Shown here in pieces: positions 1 through 9,462 of a stretch of DNA of 64,000 bases. The stretch lies in assembly GCA_009735695.1 (NCBI GenBank), contig SRSL01000008.1, positions 51,806 to 115,805 of the forward strand, read 5' to 3'. Position numbers and translations under genes: made by a program. How positions within the stretch are numbered: the first letter of the stretch is position 1; each line of letters begins with the position of its first letter. A model generated the notes under the pieces. It did no database searches. It saw nothing but the letters and a program-made list of their open reading frames with translations, and was not told the origin of the DNA. The stretch comes from Christiangramia bathymodioli. GTDB lineage: Bacteria > Bacteroidota > Bacteroidia > Flavobacteriales > Flavobacteriaceae.

Positions 1-44
1 GCGGGGACCACATATGGCACCCATTCACTATGTAAAAACTCCAT
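1..44 (-). CDS. 5' end of a further gene of the MoxR/BatA-type cluster (partial, runs off window)
   Basis: One base after the stop codon of the 732-residue membrane protein an ATG at 44 opens a reading frame that stays open for 14 codons to the window edge (MEFLHSEWVPYVVP). A GGAG sequence lies about 8 bases before the ATG. The 1-base spacing matches the coupling seen throughout this cluster, so this is probably the next gene of the operon. Too little is visible to name it; the start is inferred from spacing and the upstream GGAG only. Confidence 0.45.
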   Translation of the reverse strand, partial: MEFLHSEWVPYVVP

Positions 45-45
45 C

Positions 46-2244
46 TTACTCCACATCCTGCAACTCTTTTAAAAACAGTTCCTGTAGTTTGTCGGTGTAG
101 ACTTTTTGGGTTCCTGGATACGTTTCATTTTTCGGAATGGCCAGCAGCAGGCCTTTCTGAACCTGCTTTAATTTTTCAGCACTCAAATTCTTTCCTTCCG
201 CGATGAGTTTTAGATCACTGAGGGTTTCAATATATTTCAATGGATCTTCAATTGCCAGGGAAGAAAGTTCTTCTGCCGCCTTCTGAAATAAAACTTTGTC
301 TGATTCGGTTAGTTCTGATTTATTCTGAATGATCTTTTCCAATCTTGAAACCGATTCCCTGATCGCCTTTAACTGATCTGATCTAGCACTTTCCGTAGTT
401 TCTGAAAAGCTCTGTACCTCATCCAGATCACCAGTTAGTCTGGTACTTTCTTGAATAGGCGGCGGATCAAACCCGATCCGGTGAACATAGATTCGCGCGC
501 TGTTCTTGATCTCCTGGAGCAATTTTAAAGACCGGTATTGATATGGCAGGGAATTCTGTGGTTCATAAAGCCTGAGCTGCAGTTCAGAATCCCACATTTG
601 GTTCATGGCTTCCCGTAACATGGATTTCAGCGATTGCGTGAAAAGGGTTGATTCTTCGGGATCATCATGATTGTGCAGGTAATCATGAAGCGGGTCTTCC
701 TCTTCCTCCTCTTCGGCGGGAACCAGGTTATGCTCGTTTTCCGAATCATGATCATGTGTATAATAAGCGAGAGGATCATCCTCATTTTCCTGCGTCTCAT
801 CTGCCGGTTCTTCGGAATGACTTTGGGCAGCAATTCCAGATTCCGACTCGTCTCCCATAAACTCACCATATTTTAACCGCAGTGCCTTTTGATCGAATCC
901 AAGCTCATTACTGCGGCTGTTGAACTCTTTTTCGGTGATCTGATCTTTTTCAGCAATGAGCTTTTCAGTATCAATGATCAGCTGTCGCTGACTCCTGAAG
1001 TAATCCGGCATCAGGTCTACACCCATAGACCCCGAAATCGCAGTCGCAGCTTCTGTAGTGTCCCGGATTTCGGCAAAATAGGTCTCACTCCTGGCGACAT
1101 TGGCCACCAGTTGAAGATGATCTTTTGCCTCTACATAAAAATAAAGTTGTTCGCCGGGTTGCATTCTTAGTTCTTCAAGATCAATCGATTTGTCAAGGAC
1201 TACCGACTTTTGGCTACCTGAAATCTGCCTCTCAAAATCAATTCTCAATTCTCGAAATTTTACCGCCTCTCCACTTCCCTTACTTACCGTCGCAACGATA
1301 TAAGCTTCACTGATCCCATAATCATCAGTGATCTGAGTCTCAAAATTCAGGATCTTTGCTTCCTCGGCCTCAAAACTGGAAAATAACGGCAGGTCTTTTA
1401 TAACCACTTCCGGCTTCTCATCTTCTGCAACCTCGAGGTAATAGACTTTTGATACATAAGTATTACCGCTGCCATCCTTAAACCTGAAATTATAGAATCC
1501 AGATTCGCGAACGCTTTTGCTATATCTGTATTCATTATTCTTTAATTTAAAACGATGTTGTTCATCTTTAGTCTCAAAAAGAACCTCTTCCACTGGATGA
1601 CTGAATTCCAGGATCCAGGTAAGACTTGAGTTTTTGAGCGCCTGAATATTCATTTCTTGAAAGGAGGAATTAGCCAGATTCGTGTAAGAAGGATAATTAA
1701 CAAAAACCTGCTGTTTTGAAATTTCCGGAATTTCATAGGACTGGTCTATTGAATCAACCGGAGTGAAATTTATCCTGTTTTTTTCTTCCAAAGAATCAGA
1801 CTTAACCACAGCAGAAGCGCCGGAATTAAATGCAATCACTGCCAGGATTGAGAAGACCAGCAGAAAGACAAAAGCCCTTTCGAAATTAACGTCGGGTTTA
1901 AAGCTTTTTATCGTATCCGCAAGCTGTCGTTCGGTTTTCTGTTTTTGAAGTCTTGCCAGTGAAGTAAGCCTTTTATCGGGAATTAAGAGTAAACCTGAGC
2001 TATAATTAGCTTCGGAATATCGGGAATCAACAAAACTGGAAACTTTTGAAAGACCGATCTTCCAGGGTTTTTGAACAGCAAAGTAAACAGATGCACTTAT
2101 CAGGAAAAATGCGGTTATCCAGAAGAAATTAAAGCCAATAGCAAAAGCCAGAAGTGCAGGACCAACCCCCACAATCAAAGCTTCAAGCAACAGCCATGAC
2201 CACCATTTTTTACGGAAATATTTTAAGATCCCTTCCCCGCTCAT
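46..2244 (-). CDS. Large membrane-anchored protein (DUF4175-like) of the MoxR cluster
   Basis: 732-residue protein with two or three hydrophobic segments near the N-terminus (about residues 15-60) and another at about 125-145, followed by a long hydrophilic, presumably periplasmic region. It resembles the DUF4175-type proteins found beside MoxR, DUF58 and BatA genes in Bacteroidota; no biochemical role is known to me. The middle part is strongly acidic and holds two similar His/Asp-rich units (about residues 489-530, starting DPLAYYTHDHD and DPLHDYLHNHD). The C-terminal part is predicted helical. Its ATG overlaps the stop of the preceding BatA-like gene by four bases (ATGA), implying translational coupling. 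It probably works with the upstream MoxR AAA ATPase in an envelope-associated complex; that is inference from context. Confidence 0.75.
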   Translation of the reverse strand: MSGEGILKYFRKKWWSWLLLEALIVGVGPALLAFAIGFNFFWITAFFLISASVYFAVQKPWKIGLSKVSSFVDSRYSEANYSSGLLLIPDKRLTSLARLQKQKTERQLADTIKSFKPDVNFERAFVFLLVFSILAVIAFNSGASAVVKSDSLEEKNRINFTPVDSIDQSYEIPEISKQQVFVNYPSYTNLANSSFQEMNIQALKNSSLTWILEFSHPVEEVLFETKDEQHRFKLKNNEYRYSKSVRESGFYNFRFKDGSGNTYVSKVYYLEVAEDEKPEVVIKDLPLFSSFEAEEAKILNFETQITDDYGISEAYIVATVSKGSGEAVKFRELRIDFERQISGSQKSVVLDKSIDLEELRMQPGEQLYFYVEAKDHLQLVANVARSETYFAEIRDTTEAATAISGSMGVDLMPDYFRSQRQLIIDTEKLIAEKDQITEKEFNSRSNELGFDQKALRLKYGEFMGDESESGIAAQSHSEEPADETQENEDDPLAYYTHDHDSENEHNLVPAEEEEEEDPLHDYLHNHDDPEESTLFTQSLKSMLREAMNQMWDSELQLRLYEPQNSLPYQYRSLKLLQEIKNSARIYVHRIGFDPPPIQESTRLTGDLDEVQSFSETTESARSDQLKAIRESVSRLEKIIQNKSELTESDKVLFQKAAEELSSLAIEDPLKYIETLSDLKLIAEGKNLSAEKLKQVQKGLLLAIPKNETYPGTQKVYTDKLQELFLKELQDVE

Positions 2245-3491
2245 TGTCTCCTAATTTTCGCCAGGATTCGTTCCCCTATTAAAAATACAAATAGCAGCGG
2301 CCATAAATACCTGGAAAGGTCCAGATAATTAATTCGCAGTTTCTGACGAGTTTTTTCTACCTGCCCGGTTTCAATAAAATCTTCGGAAACTTTTCTTTTA
2401 TCTATTTCTCTGCTGAGATTCACAATTTCTTCAGAAGGAATAATCAGTTCCAGCAACTCTTCAGTGAATCGGTAATCCAGGATTAATTCTGAAGAAATTT
2501 TCCTGGTTAGCAAAAACCTGTTTTCATACTTCCCCTGAGTGATCAGGCTTTCGGCAAATTCGTTTTCCTGGAACTGTAAAACCCTGTTCTTAAAATCCGG
2601 AACTTCTGAACTGGAAAGCCAGATAAGCAGATCTGCTTCGAGCTCTGCTTCATTCTTAGAAATGGAGTCAAACTCGATCTGCCTTCCGGTATAATTCTGA
2701 ATGGCATTTACCGCGGCTCGGAAAAATTTCACCTGCTCCTGCAAACTGTCCTCAGAAAATATTTCAATTCGGTACGGTTCTGTCCAGAATTCAGGAATCG
2801 AATCGAATTCATTCCTGTTATTTTCGCTTAAAGCGACCTGTTCCTTCTCGTAGTACAAACTTTGCGAATTGCTGATCCCATATATAATCTGCAGGGAATC
2901 TCCAATGTTTCTTCTGGCAAGTGCCTTTCTTTTGGATTCGTCCTGGTCGAGGATGATCCAGTTTATGTTTTTAGAAATTCCAGGTCTTTTTCCATTAATT
3001 CCTTTCAGGTATCCGGCTGAAAAAACCACCGCGCTATCATAAGCTTCATTTTCCAGGTTTTTAACGAGTTTCCAGTAATCGGGGATGGCAGTTTTTTCTG
3101 CCATCACGTCTTCATTTTCAAATTCAGGGAATCCCTCTTTGAATAAGTAAACAGGATTTCCTTCAGACAAACTATCAGCCATTCCAAGGATCCTCGGGCT
3201 ATCCAGCAAATTTTCTTCAAAATAATAGACGATCTCTTCAGATGGCTGATCTTTTTCCCATCGAAGTTCAGCCATTATTAAAACCAACATGCTAATCGCC
3301 AGCATCCTTAACAATAACAACCATAGTTCATTCAGCCTGAAATTCCTGCTGTTTCGGGACACGCCTTCCTCGAACATTTTGATGCTTCCAACCTTGATGA
3401 CCCGGGATTCCTTATTGCTCCACAAATGAATGATCAAAGGAACAAGCAATCCCAAAAGGCCCCATAAATATGTTGGATTGGCGAAATACAT
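2241..3491 (-). CDS. BatA-like membrane protein (N-terminal double-transmembrane domain)
   Basis: 416 residues. The N-terminus (MYFANPTYLWGLLGLLVPLI) begins the characteristic two-helix BatA-type membrane domain: helix 1 about residues 5-25, a short cytoplasmic RVIKVGSIKMFEEG stretch, and helix 2 about 55-80. The large central region has no convincing MIDAS (DxSxS) motif, so it may be a degenerate VWA or unrelated fold. A last hydrophobic helix sits at about 390-410 just before the C-terminus. The start overlaps the DUF58 stop as TAATG, and its own end overlaps the next ATG. Cluster membership suggests a partner of MoxR in envelope protein maturation or stress tolerance; this is family context and not proof. 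Confidence 0.8.
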   Translation of the reverse strand: MYFANPTYLWGLLGLLVPLIIHLWSNKESRVIKVGSIKMFEEGVSRNSRNFRLNELWLLLLRMLAISMLVLIMAELRWEKDQPSEEIVYYFEENLLDSPRILGMADSLSEGNPVYLFKEGFPEFENEDVMAEKTAIPDYWKLVKNLENEAYDSAVVFSAGYLKGINGKRPGISKNINWIILDQDESKRKALARRNIGDSLQIIYGISNSQSLYYEKEQVALSENNRNEFDSIPEFWTEPYRIEIFSEDSLQEQVKFFRAAVNAIQNYTGRQIEFDSISKNEAELEADLLIWLSSSEVPDFKNRVLQFQENEFAESLITQGKYENRFLLTRKISSELILDYRFTEELLELIIPSEEIVNLSREIDKRKVSEDFIETGQVEKTRQKLRINYLDLSRYLWPLLFVFLIGERILAKIRRQ

Positions 3492-4387
3492 TATAAAAAG
3501 GAAGTTCGGTTTTTAAGGAAAAATTGAAGCGTCTCATTTAGATCATCTTCCATACTGAAAAGATGATAATGAATATTAGAAGCTAAAAAGTCATCTTTGA
3601 GTTTTTTAAGATGCTCGTTAAACTGTAGTAAATACTTTTTCCTTGCTTCCGCGGCGTTAACCTTTATTCGCTGTTTTGTTTCCAGGTCTTCCAGGATCAC
3701 TGTGCCTGAATAATCGAATTCAATCTCCTTCCTGCCCATTAAATGAATCACAATAATTTCATTTCTCGGACTTTTCAGACTGTTGATCAAGTTGGAGATC
3801 TCAGTATCGTATTCATAAAGATCGGTGATCAAAAAGATCATTTCCCGGTGACTATGATCATGAAATTTTTCGAGTACAGCAGGATTCTTCGGCCATTTCC
3901 CCTGGTTCTGAATCTGGGATAACTTCTGAAGAAAACTCAGGTAATGTTGTTTTCGAACCTCGGGCTGGAGATGAAAAATACTCTTATCATTTAGCGAAAA
4001 AAGGCCTAAAGCGTCTCCCTGCTTATGAGATAGATAACCCAGGGAGGCAGCGATCACCTTGGAAAATTCCAGTTTAGTGAGTCCATTTTCTTCATAAGCC
4101 ATGGATTCACTGGAATCTATAATGAATTTAACGGTAACGTTGGTTTCAATTTCAGCCTGCTTTACGTAGTATCTGCCAGATCTTGCCAGCATTTTCCAGT
4201 CTAATAACCTAAGGTCGTCACCAGGTTCATAAGCGCGATACTGGCTAAATTCCATACCGGCTCCAACGCGCCTGCTGTGATTTAAGCCTGACAGAAAATT
4301 GTCCACCACGAGCCTGGCGATCAGTTCCAGCCCCGAAATGGAATTAATTACCTCAGGTTTTAAAAGATCTCTGTAATCACTGTGCAT
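3491..4387 (-). CDS. DUF58 domain protein
   Basis: 298 residues, the usual length for the soluble DUF58 proteins encoded next to MoxR. The DUF58 signature region is clear: GAGMEFSQYRAYEPGDDLR followed by LLDWKMLARSGRYYVKQ (about residues 42-77). Immediately after comes a VWA-like beta strand with a metal-site-like DSSES (about residue 91). No membrane segment is visible, so it should be cytoplasmic. In this family the protein is thought to be an adaptor or substrate of the MoxR ATPase. It follows moxR by six bases and overlaps the BatA-like gene by one base. Confidence 0.9.
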   Translation of the reverse strand: MHSDYRDLLKPEVINSISGLELIARLVVDNFLSGLNHSRRVGAGMEFSQYRAYEPGDDLRLLDWKMLARSGRYYVKQAEIETNVTVKFIIDSSESMAYEENGLTKLEFSKVIAASLGYLSHKQGDALGLFSLNDKSIFHLQPEVRKQHYLSFLQKLSQIQNQGKWPKNPAVLEKFHDHSHREMIFLITDLYEYDTEISNLINSLKSPRNEIIVIHLMGRKEIEFDYSGTVILEDLETKQRIKVNAAEARKKYLLQFNEHLKKLKDDFLASNIHYHLFSMEDDLNETLQFFLKNRTSFL

Positions 4388-4393
4388 TTAAAT

Positions 4394-5389
4394 TCAGATT
4401 CCAATTTTCTTAATAAGCTGTTCGGTGATCTCGTCTGAAGTGATCCCTTCGGCCTGAGCCCTGAAATTTGGAATAATCCTATGCCTAAGCACGGGTTTCG
4501 CAATTTCTTTTAGATCTTCTGGAATTACCGAAAGCCGGCCTTTTAAAAGAGCTCTCGCCTTGGCGGTCAAGATCATTGCCTGCCCGGCACGAGGCCCGGC
4601 ACCCCAGCTCACCCATTCTTTCACATAGTCCAGGTCACTGTCCATTGGGCGGGTTGCCCGAATAATTTTACTCACTTTATCGATTAATTCATCACTAATG
4701 GGAACTTCTCTCACCAGTTCCTGTAGTCTGATGATTTCTGCTCCATTGATCACCGAATTCACTTTACCTGATTTTTTGCCGGTTGTGCTTTTCAGGATAT
4801 TGAATTCATCACCAGCCTCAGGATAGCCAATTTTAATATATAATAGAAATCGGTCCAGCTGCGCTTCCGGAAGTGGAAAAGTTCCTGATTGCTCTATAGG
4901 GTTTTGAGTTGCGAGAATAAAGAAAGGCCTGTCCAGGTCGTAGGTTTTTCCCGAATAGGTTACTTCAAATTCCTGCATGGCTTCCAGCAAAGCGGCCTGG
5001 GTCTTCGGTGGCGTACGGTTGATCTCATCGGCCAGGATAATATTAGCGAAAATGGGGCCTTTATTGAACTGAAAGAACTTCTTCCCGGTTGAATGATCTT
5101 CTTCCAGGACTTCCGTACCTATAATATCTGAAGGCATCAAATCTGGCGTAAACTGAATTCTACGGAATTGAAGATCAACTCCGTCTGAAAGTGTTCGAAT
5201 CATCAGAGTTTTTGCCAAACCGGGGACACCTTCCAGCAAAGCATGTCCACCAGCAAGAAAAGTGATCAGCAGCTGATCGATGGTTTTCTCCTGACCAATG
5301 ATAACCTTGGCGATTTCGGCTTTTAAAGCTCCTAATTTTGAAGTAAGTACACTTACCTCATCTTCCAGTTCTTTTAATTTGTTTTCCAT
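4394..5389 (-). CDS. MoxR family AAA+ ATPase
   Basis: 331 residues, typical MoxR length. Walker A is GVPGLAKT at about residues 54-61, Walker B is ILADEINR, followed by the conserved PPKTQAALLEAMQE and sensor-1 region FILATQNPIEQSGTFPLPEAQLDRF. The C-terminal lid domain has the usual RAGQAMILTAKARALL. MoxR proteins are cytoplasmic chaperone-like ATPases that act on VWA-domain partners, here probably the DUF58 and BatA-like products encoded immediately downstream (gaps of six bases and overlaps). It is preceded by a DUF4159 gene eight bases upstream. Confidence 0.95.
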   Translation of the reverse strand: MENKLKELEDEVSVLTSKLGALKAEIAKVIIGQEKTIDQLLITFLAGGHALLEGVPGLAKTLMIRTLSDGVDLQFRRIQFTPDLMPSDIIGTEVLEEDHSTGKKFFQFNKGPIFANIILADEINRTPPKTQAALLEAMQEFEVTYSGKTYDLDRPFFILATQNPIEQSGTFPLPEAQLDRFLLYIKIGYPEAGDEFNILKSTTGKKSGKVNSVINGAEIIRLQELVREVPISDELIDKVSKIIRATRPMDSDLDYVKEWVSWGAGPRAGQAMILTAKARALLKGRLSVIPEDLKEIAKPVLRHRIIPNFRAQAEGITSDEITEQLIKKIGI

Positions 5390-5397
5390 ATCTATAA

Positions 5398-6018
5398 TTA
5401 AACCGTCATGGCATACATCACAATATTCACTGCGAACCTGGTATTGTCTATTTTATTCCATCTTTTGTTTCTGAAGTCATAGTCCCATTCACAGCCATAA
5501 TCCTTATTACTATATAAAACCCCGATCTTATTATCTATCTCGATAGCCTTTAGATAATCATGCACCAGGTCATCACCCCAACCATTCAGTTCCTGGGAGG
5601 TCGTGGGCGGTCCATCTTCAAACTGAAAGAAGGAGGAATAGATCTCATGATCATTCGGAATTTTTTTAAGGCTCTGTACCCCGAAAATCTCATCCATCTG
5701 CCTTTCAAAAGATTTGGCAAAAAGTCCATCTATATCGTGATTACAATCATCTGCAAACACAAAACCACCATTCCTCACATATTTTTCAAAGTTCTCCCGC
5801 TCTTTTTTGGTGAACTGTACCAGTTTATGCCCCGAAATATAACAAAACGGACATTCGAAGATCTCATCGCTGGAAAGTGGAACTATATTTTCCCTGGTAT
5901 CGATCTTCAAAGTAGTATACTCTACCAGTGAATTCAACACGTTGGAAGGCATACGCTGGTCTACATCCCAGTCTCCTGATTCATATTGTAATCTGGTAAA
6001 GAAAAATTCGTTTCTCAC
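5398..6018 (-). CDS. DUF4159 domain-containing protein
   Basis: 206 residues, no signal peptide or membrane helix. The pattern YESGDWDVDQRMPSNVLNSLVEYT, the FECPFCYISGH stretch and YVRNGGFVFADDC (a glutamine-amidotransferase-like fold element) match DUF4159 proteins, which in Bacteroidota are often encoded beside MoxR operons. Some family members are exported and longer; this one is the short cytoplasmic form. Its function is unknown. It is the first gene of the leftward MoxR cluster; the stop is eight bases before moxR. The terminator of the upstream pmbA gene lies just in front of it, so its promoter should sit between about 6019 and 6100. Confidence 0.8.
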   Translation of the reverse strand: MRNEFFFTRLQYESGDWDVDQRMPSNVLNSLVEYTTLKIDTRENIVPLSSDEIFECPFCYISGHKLVQFTKKERENFEKYVRNGGFVFADDCNHDIDGLFAKSFERQMDEIFGVQSLKKIPNDHEIYSSFFQFEDGPPTTSQELNGWGDDLVHDYLKAIEIDNKIGVLYSNKDYGCEWDYDFRNKRWNKIDNTRFAVNIVMYAMTV

Positions 6019-6041
6019 TAAGCTCTCCTAAAACATGTTCA

Positions 6042-6086
6042 AACAAAAAACTGGTTGCTAAGATACTTCTCAAAACAACCAGTTTT
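6042..6086 (-). terminator. Rho-independent terminator behind pmbA
   Basis: Perfect 11-bp inverted repeat AAAACTGGTTG / CAACCAGTTTT (6047-6057 with 6076-6086) with an 18-base loop. On the minus strand it is followed by a T-rich tract (TTTTTTGTTT). It lies 16 bases after the pmbA stop and ends the tldD-pmbA transcript before the DUF4159-MoxR operon. Confidence 0.65.
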
Positions 6087-6102
6087 ATGAATATGATTTG
6101 AT

Positions 6103-7416
6103 TTAAACTGCGTCTGATAAACTGGTAAAAGTGAAATCCCTGATCTTCATATAAGGGATCAAACTCCCATCAATCCGCTCCTGCTCGCCCAATTCTTCAA
6201 GATTGTTAAGCATGATGATAGGGCTTTCATTAAACCTGAAGTTTTTAACCGGATACTTGATTTCACCGTCTTCAATATAAAAAGTTCCATCTCTGGTAAG
6301 TCCGGTATAGAGTAAGGTTTGCGGATCTACGCTTCGAATGTACCACAGCCTGGTAACCAGAATTCCTCTTTTCGTACTCTTTATGAGTTCTTCCCTGGTA
6401 GCACTTCCGCCTTCCATGATAAAATTCGAAGGAAAAGGAACAAGCTGGGCTCCCTGTTTATCGGCCCAGAAACGGCTGTAAGCTAAATTTTTAACCACCC
6501 CGTCTTCTATCCAGGTCGTCTTTTTAAGAGGCGTGCCTTCACCGTTCCAGGTAGAAGAAGGTACTCTGGGATCCAAAGGATCACTATAAATAGTCACACG
6601 CTCATCCACGATCTTTTCACCTAATTTGGTACCATCGCCCTTAGACATGAAACTTCTTCCTTCATCGGCAGTACGCGCGTTTACAGCTCCTCTCAAACCG
6701 CTCAGGAGCCCGTCGGCCGCTGCAGGTTCAAGGATAACTGTATATTTGCCGGGTTCTATTGCACGAGCCTGGCGGGACATTACAGCCTTATCTATAGCAA
6801 CCTTTGACGCTTCAGCAGGATCGAATTTATTCACATCATTAAAGTCTCTTGTTACCCAACCAGAACCTGTACCGTCGTTAGATCTCATGGTCACCGTAAA
6901 ATTCACATTGGTATCCTGGGAGTAAGCAAAAAGTCCTTTGGAATTCATAATTGCGTTAAAACCAGCCGAATCGTTTAAAAAGCCTGCTGCGGTAACATCC
7001 TTGGCTGCCGCTGCATCGATGCTGGTTCCGGCGACCCGGGCCCGGTATTCGGGACTAATTTCAGCAGTTGCTTTTACATAACTTTTAGACTCGTCATAGG
7101 TTTGTGGCCCCAAAGGCGGCATGTATTCAGGGTTTTCCGGAGAAAGCTGCGCCAGTTCCTCCGACCTTCTTACCACTTTTTCAAGGGAAGCATCATCGAA
7201 TTCATCTATGGTCGCTGTACCCGTTTTCTTTCCAAAACTGGATTCTACTACCAGTGATTGGTTAGATCGATGTCCGGAAGTAGAAACCGTATTTCGGGCA
7301 TACCTGATATTACCGCTTTCGCTTCCGCTAAGGCTGATCAAACAGTCGTCTGCTTTGGAAAAAGACATGGCTTTTTCCATTAATTGTCGTGCTTCTTCTT
7401 TTGTATATATTGCCAT
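6103..7416 (-). CDS. pmbA: PmbA/TldE-like subunit of a TldD/TldE protease
   Basis: 437 residues, typical for the TldE/PmbA subunit. It shares the TldD-family fold (GNIRYARNTVSTSG near the N-terminus, GKYTVILEPAAADGLLSGL about residues 225-243, and a C-terminal sheet ending IPYMKIRDFTF) but lacks the HExxxH zinc motif, as expected for the non-catalytic partner. With TldD it forms a heterodimeric metalloprotease that digests unfolded peptides, for example microcin precursors and CcdA in enterobacteria. No export signal is present, unlike the upstream TldD. It starts 22 bases after tldD and is followed by a terminator. Confidence 0.88.
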   Translation of the reverse strand: MAIYTKEEARQLMEKAMSFSKADDCLISLSGSESGNIRYARNTVSTSGHRSNQSLVVESSFGKKTGTATIDEFDDASLEKVVRRSEELAQLSPENPEYMPPLGPQTYDESKSYVKATAEISPEYRARVAGTSIDAAAAKDVTAAGFLNDSAGFNAIMNSKGLFAYSQDTNVNFTVTMRSNDGTGSGWVTRDFNDVNKFDPAEASKVAIDKAVMSRQARAIEPGKYTVILEPAAADGLLSGLRGAVNARTADEGRSFMSKGDGTKLGEKIVDERVTIYSDPLDPRVPSSTWNGEGTPLKKTTWIEDGVVKNLAYSRFWADKQGAQLVPFPSNFIMEGGSATREELIKSTKRGILVTRLWYIRSVDPQTLLYTGLTRDGTFYIEDGEIKYPVKNFRFNESPIIMLNNLEELGEQERIDGSLIPYMKIRDFTFTSLSDAV

Positions 7417-7438
7417 GATTTTCTTCTTAAATTAATTT

Positions 7439-9079
7439 TTAAACCGTTCTACCCGTGTTAATAACATTTACATCATCAAACCTGGCCGTAGAACAACCAT
7501 GCGAAACGGCACTAACCTGTGGAGGTTGTCCCTTTCCGTCGAAGAAGGATCCGAACATTCTGTAATCGTCCTTATCGCAAATCTTTGTGCAGGAATTCCA
7601 GAATTCCTGGGTATTGGATTGATAGGCCACATCATCTAACATGCCTGCTATTTCACCATCCTTAATTTCGTAGAATAATGTACCTCCAAACTGGAAGTTA
7701 TAACGTTGTTGATCTATCGAATAAGAACCTCTACCGGCGATATAAATTCCATTTTCAATATCCTTGATCATATCATGGATGGAATATTTCTCTTTTCCTG
7801 GTTCAAGCGAAACATTAGGCATTCTCTGGAATTGGACATCATTCCAGCTTTCAGAATAACAGCAACCGTGAGATTCATTTTGATCGATGATATGAACCTG
7901 GTCACGTATAGCCTGGTAATTGGTTAGAATACCATTTCTTACAAGGTCCCATTTTTTCGTTTTAACGCCCTCATCATCATAACCAACAGCACCAAGACTA
8001 TGAGGCTGAGTTTTATCGGCTACAAGATTTACGATATCGCTTCCATATTTAAAGTCTCCAGATTTCCATTTATCTAAAGTTGCAAAACTGGTTCCCGCGT
8101 AGTTGGCCTCGTAACCGAGAACACGGTCAAGTTCAAGTGGGTGACCAACAGATTCATGAATGGTAAGTCCTAAATGATTGGGCTCCAATGCCAGGTCATA
8201 TTTTCCGGGATCTACCGATTTTGCCGATAATTTTTCTTTAGCCTGGAGTGCTGCATTCTTCGCATCTTCTATCATATCATAGCTGTTCCTGTAAAGGATC
8301 AGCCCGTTTGGACCTTCAACTTTTTCTGAAGCCAGGCCATCCAGATATTCGTAACCCATTCCCATAGGCGCGCTCAAGGCATCCCTGGATTTGAATTTTC
8401 CGGCCTCCCTGTCAACGGCAGTAACTCCGAAAGTTGGCCAAATCCTATGAATATCCTGGTCTATATACGAGCCTTCGGTGGAAGCGAAATATTTTTGCTC
8501 ATTAACCATGAATAGCGCAGAGTTCACAAAACTAGCCCCGTTATCCATCGCAGCGGCATTTGCACCTAAAAGAAGATCTACTTTCTCTGAAACAGGTACT
8601 TCTTTAAAATCCTTTTTTATAGGAGTTTTCCATGACACTTCTCCATGAGAAGCCACTGGTGCAAGAATTACCGGTTCCTTCTGTATTTTGGAATTTGCCT
8701 TTGCAATTGCCACAGCCTGTTGGGTCGCTTTTTTGATTCCCTCTTCGTTCACCTCGTTGGTAGAGGCAAATCCCCAGGTACCATCGGCAATCACCCTAAT
8801 TCCGATTCCGAAAGATTCGGTATTAACGGTATTCTGAACTTTATCTTCCCTGGTAAACACATATTGATTTAGGTATCTCCCAATACGGGCATCGGCATAA
8901 CTGGCACCCATGGATTTTGCAGTATTAAGAGCAACATCGGCGAGCTTCTTTTTCATAGCCACGTCCATCCCTGGATCCAGAAGCGCCTCAACCGGGATCT
9001 CATTCCCCATCATACTCATGGGTAACATTAATGCCCCGGCACCTAATCCTGCAAGCTGAACAAATTTTCTTCTTTGCAT
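7439..9079 (-). CDS. tldD: TldD-like metalloprotease subunit with a Tat-type signal
   Basis: 546 residues. The zinc-binding HExxxH motif is visible as HESVGH at residues 308-313, followed by HPLELDRVLGYEANYAG as in TldD. The third ligand, a C-terminal Cys in E. coli TldD, is not aligned with certainty; HGCS near residue 530 is the only nearby candidate. The N-terminus (MQRRKFVQLAGLGAGALMLP) has a twin-arginine motif and a hydrophobic stretch, so this form looks exported or membrane-tethered, which is unusual because the enterobacterial enzyme is cytoplasmic and the partner encoded next has no signal. Family role: proteolysis of unfolded peptides with PmbA. Confidence 0.88.
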   Translation of the reverse strand: MQRRKFVQLAGLGAGALMLPMSMMGNEIPVEALLDPGMDVAMKKKLADVALNTAKSMGASYADARIGRYLNQYVFTREDKVQNTVNTESFGIGIRVIADGTWGFASTNEVNEEGIKKATQQAVAIAKANSKIQKEPVILAPVASHGEVSWKTPIKKDFKEVPVSEKVDLLLGANAAAMDNGASFVNSALFMVNEQKYFASTEGSYIDQDIHRIWPTFGVTAVDREAGKFKSRDALSAPMGMGYEYLDGLASEKVEGPNGLILYRNSYDMIEDAKNAALQAKEKLSAKSVDPGKYDLALEPNHLGLTIHESVGHPLELDRVLGYEANYAGTSFATLDKWKSGDFKYGSDIVNLVADKTQPHSLGAVGYDDEGVKTKKWDLVRNGILTNYQAIRDQVHIIDQNESHGCCYSESWNDVQFQRMPNVSLEPGKEKYSIHDMIKDIENGIYIAGRGSYSIDQQRYNFQFGGTLFYEIKDGEIAGMLDDVAYQSNTQEFWNSCTKICDKDDYRMFGSFFDGKGQPPQVSAVSHGCSTARFDDVNVINTGRTV

Positions 9080-9429
9080 AAAATTTTAAGTTTGCGAATC
9101 GCTTTAAAAAAAATGAATTGTAGAGTGAAATTCATTATTATTAAAATTGAATTCGTTGATTAATTAAGCTGTAAAAGTGGTTCCCTAAAATAAGGAAAAA
9201 ATCTACAATTTTTCCGAAACATATTAGGCCAGACAAATTTGAATGAAAGCTTATTATTAAATCTGTTATTTTAAGAAGAATTCATTAAATGTAGAGGCTG
9301 AAAATAAGGCTGCAAACTACCAGGAATGAATTGGCAGAAGTCGAATAGTTTAACCGAATGCAACTCCATGCACCATAAAAAATACAATCACCACATAACC
9401 AGTGCATTAAACCGAATTAACCAGATTTT
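9080..9429. other. 350-base AT-rich spacer upstream of tldD
   Basis: No ORF with coding character, tRNA-like fold or repeat was seen. It must contain the leftward promoter for tldD-pmbA; no match close enough to the TTG / TAnnTTTG flavobacterial pattern was found to place it. Confidence 0.5.
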
Positions 9430-9452
9430 AAAAAAAAACCTCAGAAGGAGGT
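9430..9452 (-). terminator. Intrinsic terminator after tesA
   Basis: Short hairpin ACCTC-loop-GAGGT (9438-9442 with 9448-9452, 5-base loop) followed on the minus strand by an eight-to-nine-base T run (plus-strand A run 9430-9438). It sits ten bases after the tesA stop codon. Confidence 0.7.
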
Positions 9453-9462
9453 AAATCTTTCT

